The notes beneath the pieces are model-generated. The model worked only from the letters and a program-made list of their open reading frames with translations. It had not been told where the DNA came from and did no database searches. From Sindora glabra (Eukaryota; Streptophyta; Magnoliopsida; Fabales; Fabaceae): a stretch of DNA of 64,000 bases. This document shows, piece by piece, positions 22,974 through 35,808 of this stretch. Made by a program: the position numbers and the translations under genes. The DNA lies in assembly GCA_020226215.1 (NCBI GenBank), contig CM035226.1, positions 91,474,895 to 91,538,894 on the forward strand, given 5' to 3'. Every line of letters begins with the position of its first letter. Position 1 is the stretch's first letter.

Positions 22974-24530
22974 ATGTCTAATACTTACTTTATTATATAA
23001 TCTTCATAGTATATTAGCCAATAGAAGGAAAATAAAAGAAATAATATATAATCATATGAATATTTTTATTCTTAATCATAAAAAATTAAAATATAGTCTA
23101 ACATCATAAATATCCACCTATGTCAAAATAAATCACAACTAAAAAATAAAGTTCACATTTAAAAAAAAGTACAAGTTTAATAATAGGAAAAATTACACTT
23201 AATCCATTTAGGGTTTTGTTCTTTTTTTTACTTAATCTACCGATGGTTTTAAATGTTATAATTCACCATTCATGCTTTGAATTGTTAACACTTTGCTCAG
23301 GTAAACTATTTTTTGTCTAAAATCTAACAAAAAAATTAATGTGCATTGCATAAGATATTTATTTCCTCAAATTTTGACTCAATATGATGCCTTCTTAGAA
23401 CTAATTTACTTATAAAAAACCTTACTTAACACCATTTATTCAATAATCATGGAGTAAATTGTAAAAGTCAAATTTCTAACAGACTTAATTTTTTGAGAGA
23501 TAATTTAGTTCAGAATAAGTATTAAATTAAGTCAAAATTTTAAAAAAATAAAGATTACATATAATGAATATGATTTTTTTGTTAAATTTTAGATGGAAGA
23601 TAGTTTAGATAAGCACAATATTAATGATTGAAGACACATATGTATGAATTGCAATAATTAAAATCACAAATGATTTAAGTAAAAAAATAAAATCATAAGT
23701 AAATAAGGTGTAATTTTTTGTTAGTAACATTAGTTGAAAATAAATTGTATTTAATATTCAATAAGGAAGATGAAAGAGGAATTTTGTACTTCTAAAAAAA
23801 TTGTACTATTACTCTCTTCTTTTTAACTTTGTGATAGAAGAGAATGGAATTGCATTCAAGCGAAAAAAATAAATTGATATATTGGCCACTTAATTTCAGC
23901 ATAATCACATAAATAAAATCAAATATTCCAATTTTTTGTTTAAACTTTGATAGATATGGCAGCACAAAATAATACTTTTCTAATCTTTCGTTCAAACATA
24001 GACAAAGTAACATTTTTCTAATATTTCATTAATCAGATAAAATTCTATCGAGCAATTATCACTAATTTCCATGATTACTATATTTCATAAAAGGAAAAAA
24101 TTACTATATTACCATAAAGTTGAAAGAAAAAATTCTTTTGAAGAACTTTAAAAAATAATCAAACAATTTTTAAAAGTTTACCGTCAAGTTGTAATAGTCA
24201 AATAGTGTACCATCAAATAGATAAGGGCAAATTACATAATCACAAACTAACGAGAATAAATGGAAAACTTACATCCAAAAAATTATGTTGATAACGTGAA
24301 AAATGCTCAACATTAAAGAAATATATGAAGGAAATAAAAGAAAATTATGAAAAGAGAAAAATATTTGATTTAATAATGTAGAGAATTATTCTTACAACCT
24401 AATATTTATAATGCAAATAGATCATATATTATAATTTTATAATAATAATTTATAAAAAAAATTTAATAATTAATCATAAAAGGAGAATAAAATATCTGCA
24501 TATATTATGGAGATCCACATTATAGATAAT
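22974..24530. repeat. Repeat of unknown family, copy 1
   Basis: Aligns in direct orientation with 59,917-62,480 over its whole length, from ATGTCTAATACTT to AGATCCACATTATAGATAATTAT. Shared blocks include GTATATTAGCCAATA, TCTAACATCATAAA, GTTTAATAATAGGAAAAA and TTGCATTCAAGCGAAAAAAA. No coding capacity is evident; the open frame at 23,792-24,013 is low-complexity. It preserves the empty site (ACTTAATCT at about 23,230) of the 1.0 kb insertion present in copy 2. Family and borders are unknown. Confidence 0.8.
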
Positions 24531-27500
24531 TATTCATAACAATCATTACAAAATATGGAAGCATTCTTAGCAACATAATTTGCTATACTATTTACTTTTT
24601 ATATTTGAGTATAATGGAATAAGCTCCACGTTCAGGCAGTAGCTCCTTGCAATTTTCAGTCAAACTTATGCGTAGAAGAAGGATTATGCGTAGAAGAAGG
24701 ATGTGAGAGGTTAAAGCTGTGTAAAATACATTTTTGCTTCATTTGTCCCCACAAATTTTTAAATATTGATAAAAAGCTAAATTATTTTATTATAATTGTT
24801 ATAGAGTACATAAATTATAATTATTTTTTAGTTAACTTGGATTTTTTTTATAACATCAATGAAATGTGATTTTTTTTAATAGTATGAATAATTAAATCAT
24901 TGAATGTACACATAAAATATTTTGAGATCAAACCAAAAATATGTAAAAAAGTAAAACCTTTAAAAAAATATCATGTCACTTGAACTAAATATTCTTAATT
25001 AAAATGTGATTTATTTTTAGTTTAATGAAGTTATTATCAACGAAGTTAATGTTATATTATTTACGTATGATCTAATATATTAATTTTTATTTGTTTTATA
25101 CTATATCTATTTTAAATTTATTATATATAATATCTTACTGTTTAAAAAATTAATTTTTATTTTTAATAAATTTTCATCATTGATTCCTTTATTTAAATTC
25201 TGGTTCCGTCATTGTTGCTTTAAGTGGAAATAGAGTTGTTGTAACAAGCTCTAGCCTGCGAGCCACTTTGTTTGTCTGCGGATTTTCACAGACTTGGGCC
25301 TCAGATAACCCATTTAAATGCAAGTCAAAATTTGTTTTTAAAAGTAAAAGTTTTTAGTTTAATAAATTATTTTTAAAAATGAAAAACCTAAATATATAAT
25401 TTAAAAATAAAAATAAAAAAAATTAAATTTTTAATTTATTCTTTTGCCTTAATTTTGTAATTAAATAAAAAAATTTATTTATTTATCTGAACATTCTGTA
25501 TTCCTTATTTTCTTTAAATATAAAAATAATTTTTTAAAAAATAATATTTAAAATTAAAAAAAAAAAACGTATTCAGATCTCCTCCATTATTTAGACTCTA
25601 GACCGCTTATGCATTAGATGGAGTATCATCTGATTCGGATATTAATTGTCCTTATCAACTAAGGATTCTACTCATGATTCAAAGCAATACCGAATTGCAT
25701 TTCCTAATTTAAATTGAGGAGAACCTTGTCCAAAATAAGTTGTTCCTTAACTATATTTGTAAAGCCCAAACTAATAAAAATATGTCAATACTATTAAAGT
25801 CTTTTTTAAGAAAGAATAATTAAATTAAAAAATTAAGGCATGAAAATAGAAATAATTTTATAAAGAGAACTAATTAATAATTTATGAAAATAAATTAAAA
25901 AATTATAATTGAGATTAATAGGTGATTAGAGTTCTCTTTTAAATTTTTACATCTCAAGAGAAGGAGATGCACAATCTTTCATTCATGATTCTAATTAGTA
26001 TCCAATGCTTTTTTCGTATTTTATACAAAAGATAAGAAAATAAAAAGGGTGAGGATTTTAATATTAGACTTATGTGTGTTGCAAATTTTTAAAGGATTTC
26101 ATGAGGTTCTAATTGAGAGATTTAGAATATAATTTGTTGAATTTTGTGTAAAACAAGAGGAAAAGAAGTTACTTGGAAGTTGGGACGCAGATTTATCAAG
26201 GGAAGGAGGATGAAACTTTCTTCAACGCAACACATTTCGAATCTCCAGTAAATATCTTTTTGAAATCTGAGTTTAAAACCTTTAAAAATTTGGGTTCTGG
26301 CGTATTTAATGTGAATAAATTTGGTTTGAATCAATGGCAAGAATCGTTTACCAAAAAAAAAAAAAACAGAATAAATGGCAAGAACCAGGTATTCCATGTA
26401 TTTTAGTACAAAATCTTTTTGGAGTGAGAACAATAAACAAAAAATTCTCCTAATAATAATGCTTTTAAGAAACGAACTCAAGATTTGTTAAATTTGGAAT
26501 ATTGAACCAATTAATTATTAGTCAATATATTGATTTATTGATTATTAGGTATAATTGACTTGGACATTTATTTAGACTAATATATGTGTATTTTTTATTA
26601 TTTTGTTTAGACTTGTGGTCAGCATGGATCTTATGGGCTGTCATATTAATAATATGTAAGTAGATTTATCTTGTTTCTTTATTAAGTAAGATTTCTTTTT
26701 GCCTCCTTTGCATGGTATCTTCTAATATAATAAATTTTTGTCCAGAACTTCGCTCACAGAGAAAGTAATTTTCATTTTCTTACTCCTCCAAGTGATGAGT
26801 GGCTTTTTATTTTCATTTAGTTTAAATTCTTTTTTCTAGTAATAAATCTTTGTCCAAAGCTTCCTACTCTCACAGAGAGAGTAAAGTTTATTAGTTTAAT
26901 AATTTTTTATTTTTAAACTAAAAGAATATGTTTAACAACTTATTTTTAGAATCTATTTTTAGAAATTATTCTTTAAATGTATAACTTAAAAATAAAAAAT
27001 AGAAATAATTTTAATTTTTTTAACTTATTCTCTTATTCTTGTTGTTAATTTTGTGATTATATGAAATAATTCTTTTAATTGCACTACCAAACACCCTCTA
27101 ATATTTATTTTCCTTCAATTTGACCATAGTTTTTGAAAATAAAAAATAATTTTTGAAAATAAATTTTAAAAATGTAAAGATAAAAATACATTCAAATATA
27201 CCCTGACTTCCTTTTTTCTACTCTTGTAAGTGATAAGTGACTTTTCATTTATCATTTTAGTTTAAATTTTTTATAACAGCCTCATTTCTCTCTCTCTCTC
27301 TCTCTCACACTCACCCATTCTACGAGGATAACAACATATTTCATCTTTTTTCTTTTTAATTGTGTGTGTTTACTAAAAATCTCATTTCCTCTTTTATTAT
27401 TTTTATTTTTTTTGGCAATGTTCCTCTTTTATTATTTGATTATTTTTAATTCATTATACAATTAACTTATATGAAATGTGAAACAATGTTTCCATATTTT

Positions 27501-28495
27501 CAAATACTAATTGTAAAAGGACAAAAGCTAATTTCTTTTAACAAACTACATATATATAACTATTTAACTTTTATAGTTATCTAATTGTTTAAAGAAGATT
27601 TTGCTTAAGTATAAAGGAGTTAGTTAATCTGTATTCTTTCCTTGCTTCTGTTTTTGTTTTGATAGGCTCCTTTGTGTTCTTAAGTAATTTGCTGAATGTT
27701 GTTGTGGCTGCTGGTTGTTCTGGTTTGTTTCTGTGTTGAGGGAATGCCCTGTGTGGTATGTTTTTCTTCTGGGCTCTGTTTTCTTGTTTCCCCGCTGGGT
27801 TTGGCTTGTTCCCTTGTTATTTTTTAACCAGAAAAAACTATTTAATTTTTTTAAAAAATGATTTTTTTATGATAAGAAACAACAGAATTTGTTAAAAAAA
27901 AATAGCCTATCTTTTCTATTTTCAAGAATGATTATCTTCTTTTTGCTTTTAATTTTATTTTTTTTTTCAATTTTTGAAGTTACTCTCCAACTTTCTTATT
28001 CACGTTTGCATTGTGTCTTCCATTTTAAATTTCAAATAACATTTTTTATCTATGTGAACTGACATTCCCCGTAAGATCACCCAAAGTCGCATAGAAAATT
28101 GGCATGCCAACATACATTAACAAATTGAAATATAGAATCTCTCAATTTTTCGTCAATAACTGCTATCTTAATATACAAAAATTACAATTGCATTCCATAC
28201 TATATGTTACATAATAATTTTCAAATATTTTATATTATTATACTCCGAGCTTTAATATATCCATATGTCAAAATCTATGAACGTCAATTTTGCGATGGAC
28301 GAGTCAAAATCTAATTCTAGTTATATAAACAAACAGTTCCTTGAATTGTAAATTATTTATTATAAATTGAATTTTTAGGGTGATGTTTCCTATTTAGAAT
28401 GAAATTTTATATGTTATCTTGAAAACTATTTCATGATACAAAAATTTTTGTTAATGTTAAAATTTTCATATCTCAATATTTGACTCTTAACTTAG
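24531..28495. other. AT-rich intergenic sequence, no gene recognised
   Basis: Contains a short tandem of TATGCGTAGAAGAAGGAT at about 24,669-24,705, related blocks at 26,725-26,890 (TCTTTGTCCA, CTCACAGAGA) and a TC microsatellite at 27,287-27,306. A T/G-rich, less AT-rich patch lies at 27,630-27,830. The overlapping frames at 26,122-26,481 on both strands show no recognisable domain. Confidence 0.5.
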
Positions 28496-28978
28496 GAGTT
28501 GTTTAGTTCATATAGAAAATAACTTCTCATAAAAAATTGAACTCTCAAAGGAATAATTTCTTATATAAACTTTCGTGAAAAATACTCAAAATTATTTAAT
28601 TAATACATTAGAAATAGTACTTTTTAAAAAGTAACTTCCTATATTTTATTTAGTTCAACTTTAAATATCCTAGGAAATGCTAATAAAATAATTATTATAT
28701 CCTTAATATTATATAACACAAATTAATAAATTTTAATTATCATTAATTAAAATTTAATAAGGATAATTTTATCATTATATTGATAAATAATACAAAAAAT
28801 AGAACTTACCTAAGGGGAGGTAGATAAATAATTTTTCATATTTTGTGGGAAGTAGAATTTTTCAAAAAGTGATATTTCCTCTAATTTGTAAGATAATAGC
28901 TAACCAAATGATTCATCCTTTTTGTATTTTTTTTAAAAATAGAACTTCTTATATTATTGAGAAGAACCAAACGACCTT
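28496..28978. mobile_element. Tourist-like MITE (PIF/Harbinger type)
   Basis: Terminal inverted repeats: left GGAGTTGTTTAGTTCATAT, right (reverse complement) AAGGTCGTTTGGTTCTTCT; 10 of the first 15 bases agree. TTA lies on both sides (28,493-28,495 and 28,979-28,981), the target duplication expected for this superfamily. The interior is AT-rich and noncoding. Related sequence occurs in the arms of the foldback element (33,200-33,700). Confidence 0.55.
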
Positions 28979-29806
28979 TTAAATGTATGAAAAAGGATCT
29001 AATAGGAATGATACCTAACAACTTGCTTGATTAATTCAAATATTCTGCTTGATTAATTCAAACATTCACTAGGAGATGACACTTAAAATCTTAATTGACA
29101 TATCTTGACCTTGTCTAGAGGCTCTGTTAGTGAGAAAGCGCCCAAATATTTGTTTGACCAAAACTCTTAATTCTCTATTTGAGTCACTTGATATCGTTTG
29201 AGTTACTTGCTTAACTTGTAACTTCAAATGAAAACATAACTTTTAGTCTTATTATTTACTTTTATTTAAGTCTATGTCAGTATTTGAGCTATATGATTTC
29301 ATTTGAATTACATGCTTAATTTTTGTCTTGTTACTTGAAATATCTTCTCTTATGTACCGCAAATTAAGGGATTAAGTCTATGGGTACTTGGTAGGGGCAT
29401 TAAGTGCTCACTGACTTTCTTGAACTCAATCCTTTTCATAATGTATTTTTCAGATGATGACCTTGTTTTTACAAGGTGGGGCAATTAAGTAGGCTTTGTA
29501 GTTTTTTTTCTTTTTTTTTTTTTTGAGACTGTTAATATGGGATTTTATTTTTTGGTTTCAGTAAGTTGTAAAAACCTTACATTCACCTTTTGAGGATCTT
29601 ACATTGAAAAAATTTATACTATTTCGGCACAATGTTTTCTATATAAGATTATGTTATTGGATGCCTTAGATTTAATTGTTTATTTGAGGCTCGATAACAT
29701 TATGAGTTAATTCCGTGTGTGGGGTATTGTCACAGATGGACTGTACTATATTCATGGGTTGAGATGTGACAATACTGAAATGAGATTTAAAGAGAAAGAA
29801 AGAGAG
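28979..29806. other. AT-rich intergenic sequence, no gene seen
   Basis: Noncoding, with a weak internal duplication around GCTTGATTAATTCAAA at 29,023-29,065 and a T-run at 29,503-29,524. Confidence 0.5.
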
Positions 29807-30127
29807 TTATGCAAGTTTTTGTCCTTTGGTTCGTTTGTACCAATCCTCGAATTTGAGGGTGACCCAAGAATTAGCCACTTTCGACTGGTATGTCTTTGCA
29901 TGAGGAAGAAAAATTGAGTCACGAAGTTGACCTGTCGATGCTTCAAAATCCAACTTATCATCGAAGAGGATCTGAAACCAAACCCTATGATTTGATTGAG
30001 GGAATCTTCTCCTTAACACGTCTCTTTGATTTAAGGAAGTGCCTAGGATTTGAAAAATGGTTCGGTAACTGCAACTGAAATTTAAATTCCTGAGAAGTGC
30101 AAAAGAAACGGCCTTGCTCATCTTCAA
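29807..30127 (-). CDS. Unrecognised open frame of 106 codons (uncertain)
   Basis: An ATG-initiated frame on the minus strand beginning MKMSKAVSFALLRNLNFSCS and ending WYKRTKGQKLA. The stretch is less AT-rich than its surroundings, and both strands show open frames (29,717-29,917 plus; 29,752-29,961 and 29,807-30,127 minus), so length alone is weak evidence. I recognise no domain. It lies about 0.5 kb downstream of the SDR gene and may be part of an old transposon or a chance frame. Confidence 0.2.
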   Translation of the reverse strand: MKMSKAVSFALLRNLNFSCSYRTIFQILGTSLNQRDVLRRRFPQSNHRVWFQILFDDKLDFEASTGQLRDSIFLPHAKTYQSKVANSWVTLKFEDWYKRTKGQKLA

Positions 30128-30592
30128 GCAACAAAATTTATATTTTACAATAAGATAAAATTTATATTTAACTTCTCTCTCTCTCGATATCTATCCATCC
30201 ATACTGAGAGGGTGAAAACTCATGTCAGTGTTTCTTGATGAAATTCATATATGCTGTAACCCTGTAAGTTTAATTTCATTTTACCTTTGGACCATCCTAG
30301 TAAATGTTTTGGTGGAAATACTAAAGGTTCCACAGAATGATTACTACATTCAAGAAGAGTTAGTTTTATTGAATAATTCTATTCTCTTTTAATACAGGTT
30401 TCTAAGCAACACATAATCATGACATATAAAGGACGTCACACCCCCTTCAATTATTGTTGGAAGTACAACTGATACAATTATCAACCAACCAAACAAGAAG
30501 CCTTCTTGACTTGGATGCCAGAGTAGCAATACTGTAACTAGCTTTCTGGACAGGTTGACAAACAAGGAGAATCCCACTTATGATCGAAAGAT
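30128..30592. other. Region 3' of the SDR gene
   Basis: No recognisable gene; the 62-codon minus-strand frame at 30,389-30,577 overlaps the likely 3' untranslated region. A short CTCTCT run is at 30,174-30,184. The end of transcription cannot be fixed from the sequence. Confidence 0.4.
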
Positions 30593-31379
30593 TCAGAGCG
30601 AGTGATTTACATTAGTGAAGCCTCCATCAATCATGAGATTCAGCCCGCTTACATACTTCGCTTCATCGCTTGCTAAGAAGAGCACACCATTGGCCACTTC
30701 GCCACCAGTAAATTCTACCCCTTGCAAGTTTGCCCGTCTCCCCATGAAAGAACGAAAGCCGGCCAAGGCATCCTCTGTTCTCTCATCCTCAGGCAAATGA
30801 GCCAAAACCAATCCCGTTGCAACACCAAAAGGTGACACACAGTTCACCCTTATCCCATGGAGCCCTAGCTCAGCTGCAACATTCCTTGTGAGCCCCAAGA
30901 TGGCATGCTTAGAACCAGTGTATGCAGGTGGACCCACGCTCCCTATGGTACCGGTCACGCTGCCCAAGGAAATGATCGATCCCTTCTTGAACGGGATAAT
31001 AATCCCGGCAGCGTGTTTCATTCCATGGTACACTCCCTTCACATTTATGTTAAATACTTTATCAAATTCTGATAAGTCTGCACTGCGGATATCAGCAAAC
31101 GGTGATCCAGAAATTGCAGCATTGTTGACCATGATGTCCAGGGTGCCAAATTTCCTTACAGTGTAGTCCACTGCACTTTGAACGTTATCCTCTACTGCAA
31201 CATCACAGTGGAAAAAGCAGACTTTGGTGTTTCCATCAAGGGATTCAGAGACCTGCTTGCCAAGGATGTCTTGCACGTCAGCTATACAAATTTTGGCACC
31301 ATGGAGGTGGAACAGGCGGACAATGCTCTCACCAATGCCAGAGGCTCCACCAGTAACCAAGGCTACTTTGCCTAATAGC
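30593..31379 (-). CDS. Short-chain dehydrogenase/reductase, ABA2/xanthoxin dehydrogenase-like (main exon)
   Basis: A classical SDR of the plant SDR110C type. Seen: cofactor motif TGGASGIG near the start, acidic residue in CIADVQD (favours NAD over NADP), NNAAIS, and a catalytic tetrad Asn (NINVKG), Ser (SLGSVTG), Tyr and Lys (AYTGSK), with 13 residues from Ser to Tyr. Long blocks resemble Arabidopsis ABA2, which converts xanthoxin to abscisic aldehyde in the cytosol: LLGKVAL, GIGESIVRLFH, GIRVNCVSP, AHLPEDERTEDA and LMIDGGFT. A splice acceptor (TTCCTCAG before GCTATTAGGC) sets the exon start at 31,379 in phase 2; ABA2 genes also begin with a short first exon before this point. The open frame runs on to 31,468, but that part looks like intron. 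The first exon was not found. No internal stop or frameshift is present. The exact substrate cannot be told: zerumbone synthase-like and momilactone synthase-like relatives share these motifs. Confidence 0.88.
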
Positions 31380-32100
31380 CTGAGGAAGAGAGAACACAGT
31401 AACCTAAAATCACAGTGTGTGAGGGGGTAAATATGATGCAGTATGTTGGTGGGTCCCCCGACCACCACAGGAAATATAAAACCTAAAAGAATAGAAGAAC
31501 ATAATAAAAATAGATGTAAAGATTTTATAGATCGAGAACACGAAAAAACAAATTAGATTTCAAAGACAGAAATCCAAAAATACTGCAACAGAAAAAATGA
31601 AATGATAACTTGGAAAAGATGTCTTTTAAAGGGTAATGCTTTCCCAGCAATACTATTGCAATCTAGGGATATCTGGGAACTCTACTGTGGAGGGGGAAAA
31701 AGGCCTGACTTGGAACTAGTGCAGGCTGCAATATAAACTTGTTCCGATCACATGCATACCAATAATGCACCCAGCATGAATATTTCATAGACCTAGAGCC
31801 TGTGATTCAGAAAGATCGCAGAATGGAAAGAAGGCATCAGTAAGAAAAGGGGGGTGTGATTTATTGTAACTGGATTACTAGTACTCAAGCACCTATATGG
31901 GACACGGTAAAGATTTCCAATCAGCACATTTTGGTGGAACCTTAAACATTATGTTTTTCTTCAAACTATGATTGGTTTCTATTAGCTCTCAGCTTCATCT
32001 GGAGTTTAAACTCGTCCATGTCATATACCGGACGGGTTTTGTCATCAGGCTCTTAAGTTTTATACTGCAATGCTTGACAAGGTGTCCTACTTTGTATGTA
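31380..32100. other. Probable SDR first intron or upstream region
   Basis: Starts with a pyrimidine-rich acceptor tract on the minus strand (31,380-31,400). No first exon (short N-terminus ending in a split Arg codon before a GT donor) could be identified here. The foldback element begins at 32,101, so the intron or promoter may have been interrupted by it. Confidence 0.4.
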
Positions 32101-35100
32101 AGCAAAAGTACTGATTTACCATTTTTCTAAAAACTTTGTATTTTACTATTGTTTGGAAACATTTTATCAAAATAAACACACAGTTGAAGGACGCCACGTT
32201 GAATGGCGTTCATGGAAAAAAGAGGCGTCACACTACATGACACCTTTAGAATAAAATTCGCAGGCCGAAGGCACGTTTAGAACAAAATTCGCCGAAGGTG
32301 CCAAGACGAATGGCGTTCTTGCAGCTTGAAGGGCCAAACGCAATGACGCCCTCACTGTATGGAATTTAGAGGGGGTTATTTAAGTAAAACTTGTAAAGAA
32401 CTACGCCACCATGAGTGCCAGACTAAATCCAAGAAAAAGTTGGCTTCTAAATTGGGTCGAGCGTTGGACACGAGAGCTGATCGCTTCGGTCTCTTTCCCT
32501 GATGATTTTTTATGGAGCCTTTTTCATTTTAGGGACTATATCAAAATAACAGTAATTAAAATGATTTTCAGCTGATTAGAATTGATTGATTAATTTATTA
32601 AATTAGCTAATTTTGATATTTGATTATCATCTGATTTAAGCAGTTAATTATTTTAAAATTAATCATTCCTAAAATATTGGTGGTAGAGGTATTTTTAATT
32701 AGCTATTTTATAAATAATATATAAAAAATTAAATTATTCTTAATTAATTTTAGTATTTCTAACTTTATCCTCCTAAATTTAAAGCACTCATGTTGATTTC
32801 TTAAAATAAAATTTAATAACTATAAAAATTATGTTAACTTAATTTTAAAAAAATTAATCTATAATAAATTATAATAATATATTATTTTTAAAAAAATTAA
32901 TTTATAAAATAATATATAAAATTTAAAATATTAAAATATTATCAAAATAAAAAATATTCAAATAACTTATAAATATATTCATATTCTTATTTATCATTTT
33001 ATATAAAAATAGCTAATCATAAATAATTGAATTTTACTGAATATTTTTATTTAAATAGTTGATGCAATTAATTGGTCAAATCAATTAATAAGATCAATTA
33101 TTAGTTAAGAATTAATTTAATTAATTAATTATATTAACTGCTAATATAATTAGCTAATTATAAAATAAAATCAAAATTATTTGTTTTAAATTGAAAAATA
33201 TGAGGTGTTTGGTATATCCAAGAAATAAATTTTTGTAGAAAATCAAATTTTGTAGGGAATAATTTTTTATATAAACTTTTTGAGAAATACTTAATATTAT
33301 TTTAGTGATATTAAAAAATAATATTTTTTAATAAATTATTTTTTATATTTTATTTAATTTAACTTTAAATTTTAAATATATATTTAATATTATTATAATA
33401 CATATTAATAGATTTTAATTGTAACTAATTCAATTTAATAAGAATAATTTTTTTATATTCATAAAGAATACAAAAAATAAAAACCCACACAAGAATTGTT
33501 TGGTTTGTGAAAAAAGTAAAAACTCACATAAGAGTTATTTGATTTGTACAAAAAGTAACTTTTCATAGAAAATTAAGTTTTTTAAAAATTAATTTCCTAT
33601 ATAAATTTTTTGAAATATGTTTAAAGTCATTTAATTTATTTTTAATATTTTTCTTAAGAAAATATTTTTTAAAAATTTTATTTTCTCTTAAACCAAACGA
33701 ACTGCATTAGCATTCTTAATACGTAATGGTATCTCATTTTGTTTTAGGAGTTTTTTTAGTATTATAAAATTGAACTTAAAATATTATTTGTTTATCAAAT
33801 AATTTGTAATTATTACTATTACAAAAAATAATCATAAAGAGCTACTTAGTGATTAAGTAACATGAAAACTATGCCAGTGGTATAATTTAATTTGAGCTAA
33901 CTTCCCAGATTTTTTTTTTTGACCAGGAACTTCCCGGATAACGAATGATAAAATGGGCTCAGCTAAAGTTCAATGGTTATATAATGGCATAAACATACAG
34001 GAGATAAATCATGGGTAAGTAGAAAACATGTTATACAGTAAATTTTATTTATTATCAAATAGAAATTTAAAATTTAAAAATAATATATACTGTAAAAGAT
34101 GAAATTTATTAATATTTTAATTTTTAAAATAATTATTCATTTTATAGGTGATTCATTAAAAAAAGAGAGAAATTTTAGTATATTAATACTATAATATTGC
34201 ATTAATATATTGTTAAATTTAATTATTAATTTATTATTATATAATATATAATAATATTTTTTAAAAATATTACTTTTTCAATATCAATTAAACGACTTTA
34301 AACATATTTCAAAAAATTTATATAGGAAGTTAATTTTTAAAAAATTTAATTTTCTATGAAAAGTTACTTTTTGTACAAATCAAATAACTCTTATGTGAGT
34401 TTTTACTTTTTTCACAAACCAAACAATTCTTGTGTGGGTTTTTATTTTTTGTATTCTTTATGAATATAAAAAAATTATTCTTATTAAATAGAATTAGTTA
34501 CAATTAAAATCTATTAATATGTATTATAATAATATTAAATATATATTTAAAAATTTAAAGTTAAATTAAATAAAATATAAAAAATAATTTCTTAAAAAAT
34601 ATTATTTTTTAATATCACTAAAATAATATTAAGTATTTCTCAAAAAGTTTATATAAAAAATTATTCCCTACAAAATTTGATTTTCTACAAAAATTTATTT
34701 CTTGGATATACCAAACACCTCATATTTTTCAATTTAAAACAAATAATTTTGATTTTATTTTATAATTAACTAATTATATTAGCAGTTAATATAATTAATT
34801 AATTAAATTAATTATTAACTAATAATTGATCTTATTAATTGATTTGACCAATTAATTGCATCAATTATTTAAATAAAAATATTTAATAAAATTAATTATT
34901 TATGATTAGCTATTTTTATATAAAATGATAATAAGAATATGAATATATTTATAAGTTATTTAAATATTTTTTATTTTGATAATATTTTAATATTTTAAAT
35001 TTATATATTATTTTATAAATTAATTTTTTTAAAATAATATATTATTATAATTTATTATAGATTAATTTTTTTAAAATTAAGTTAACATAATTTTTATAGT

Positions 35101-35808
35101 TATTAAATTTTATTTTAAGAAATCAACATGAGTGCTTTTAAATTTAGGAGGATAAATTTAGAAATACTAAAATTAATTAAGAATAATTTAATTTTTTATA
35201 TATTATTTATAAAATAGCTAATTAAAAATATCGCTATCACCAATGTTTTAGGAATGATTAATTTTAAAATAATTAACTACTTAAATCAGATAATAATCAA
35301 AGACCAAGATTAGCTAATTTAATAAATTAATCAATCAATTCTAATCAGCCAAAAATCATTTTAATTACTGTTATCTTGATATAGCCCCTAAAATGAAAAA
35401 GGCCCCATAAAAAATCACAAGGGAAAGAGACCAAAGTGGTCAGCTCTCGTGTTCAATGCTCGACCCAATCTAGAAGCTAACTTTTTCCCGGATTTAGTCC
35501 GACACTCATAGGCGGTGCAGTTCTTTACAAGTTCTACTTAAATAATCCCCCTCCAAATTTCATACAGCGAGGACTGCCATTGCATTTGGCGCCTGCAAGT
35601 TGCAAGGACGCCATTCGCCTCGCCTTGTGCACCTTCGGCCTACGAATTTTGCTCTAAAGGCACCATGTAGTGTGGCGTCTCTTCTTCCCATGAACGCCAT
35701 TCAATGTGGCGCCCTTTTAGCTGCGTGCATATTTTAGTAAAATATTTCAAAATAACGGTAAAATGAAAAAAAGTTTCTAGAAAAATGGTAAATCGATACT
35801 TTTGCCTC
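32101..35808. mobile_element. 3.7 kb foldback element with about 1.5 kb inverted arms
   Basis: The left arm (32,101 to about 33,645) is the reverse complement of the right arm (about 34,260-35,808); about 600 bases separate them. Matching pairs include AGCAAAAGTACTGATTTACC at 32,101 with its complement at 35,785-35,806, the block GAATGGCGTTCATGG (32,200 and 35,690), TTGGGTCGAGC (32,453 and 35,460) and TGAGGTGTTTGGTATATCC (33,202 and 34,708). The heptamer GTATGTA lies at each edge (32,094-32,100 and 35,809-35,815), a possible target duplication. The inner arms agree almost base for base; the GC-richer outer 300 bases differ more, and the left arm has a small extra duplication near 32,260-32,300. 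No transposase is present. Long-TIR MULE-like elements are the nearest known type; the superfamily is not settled. Confidence 0.88.
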
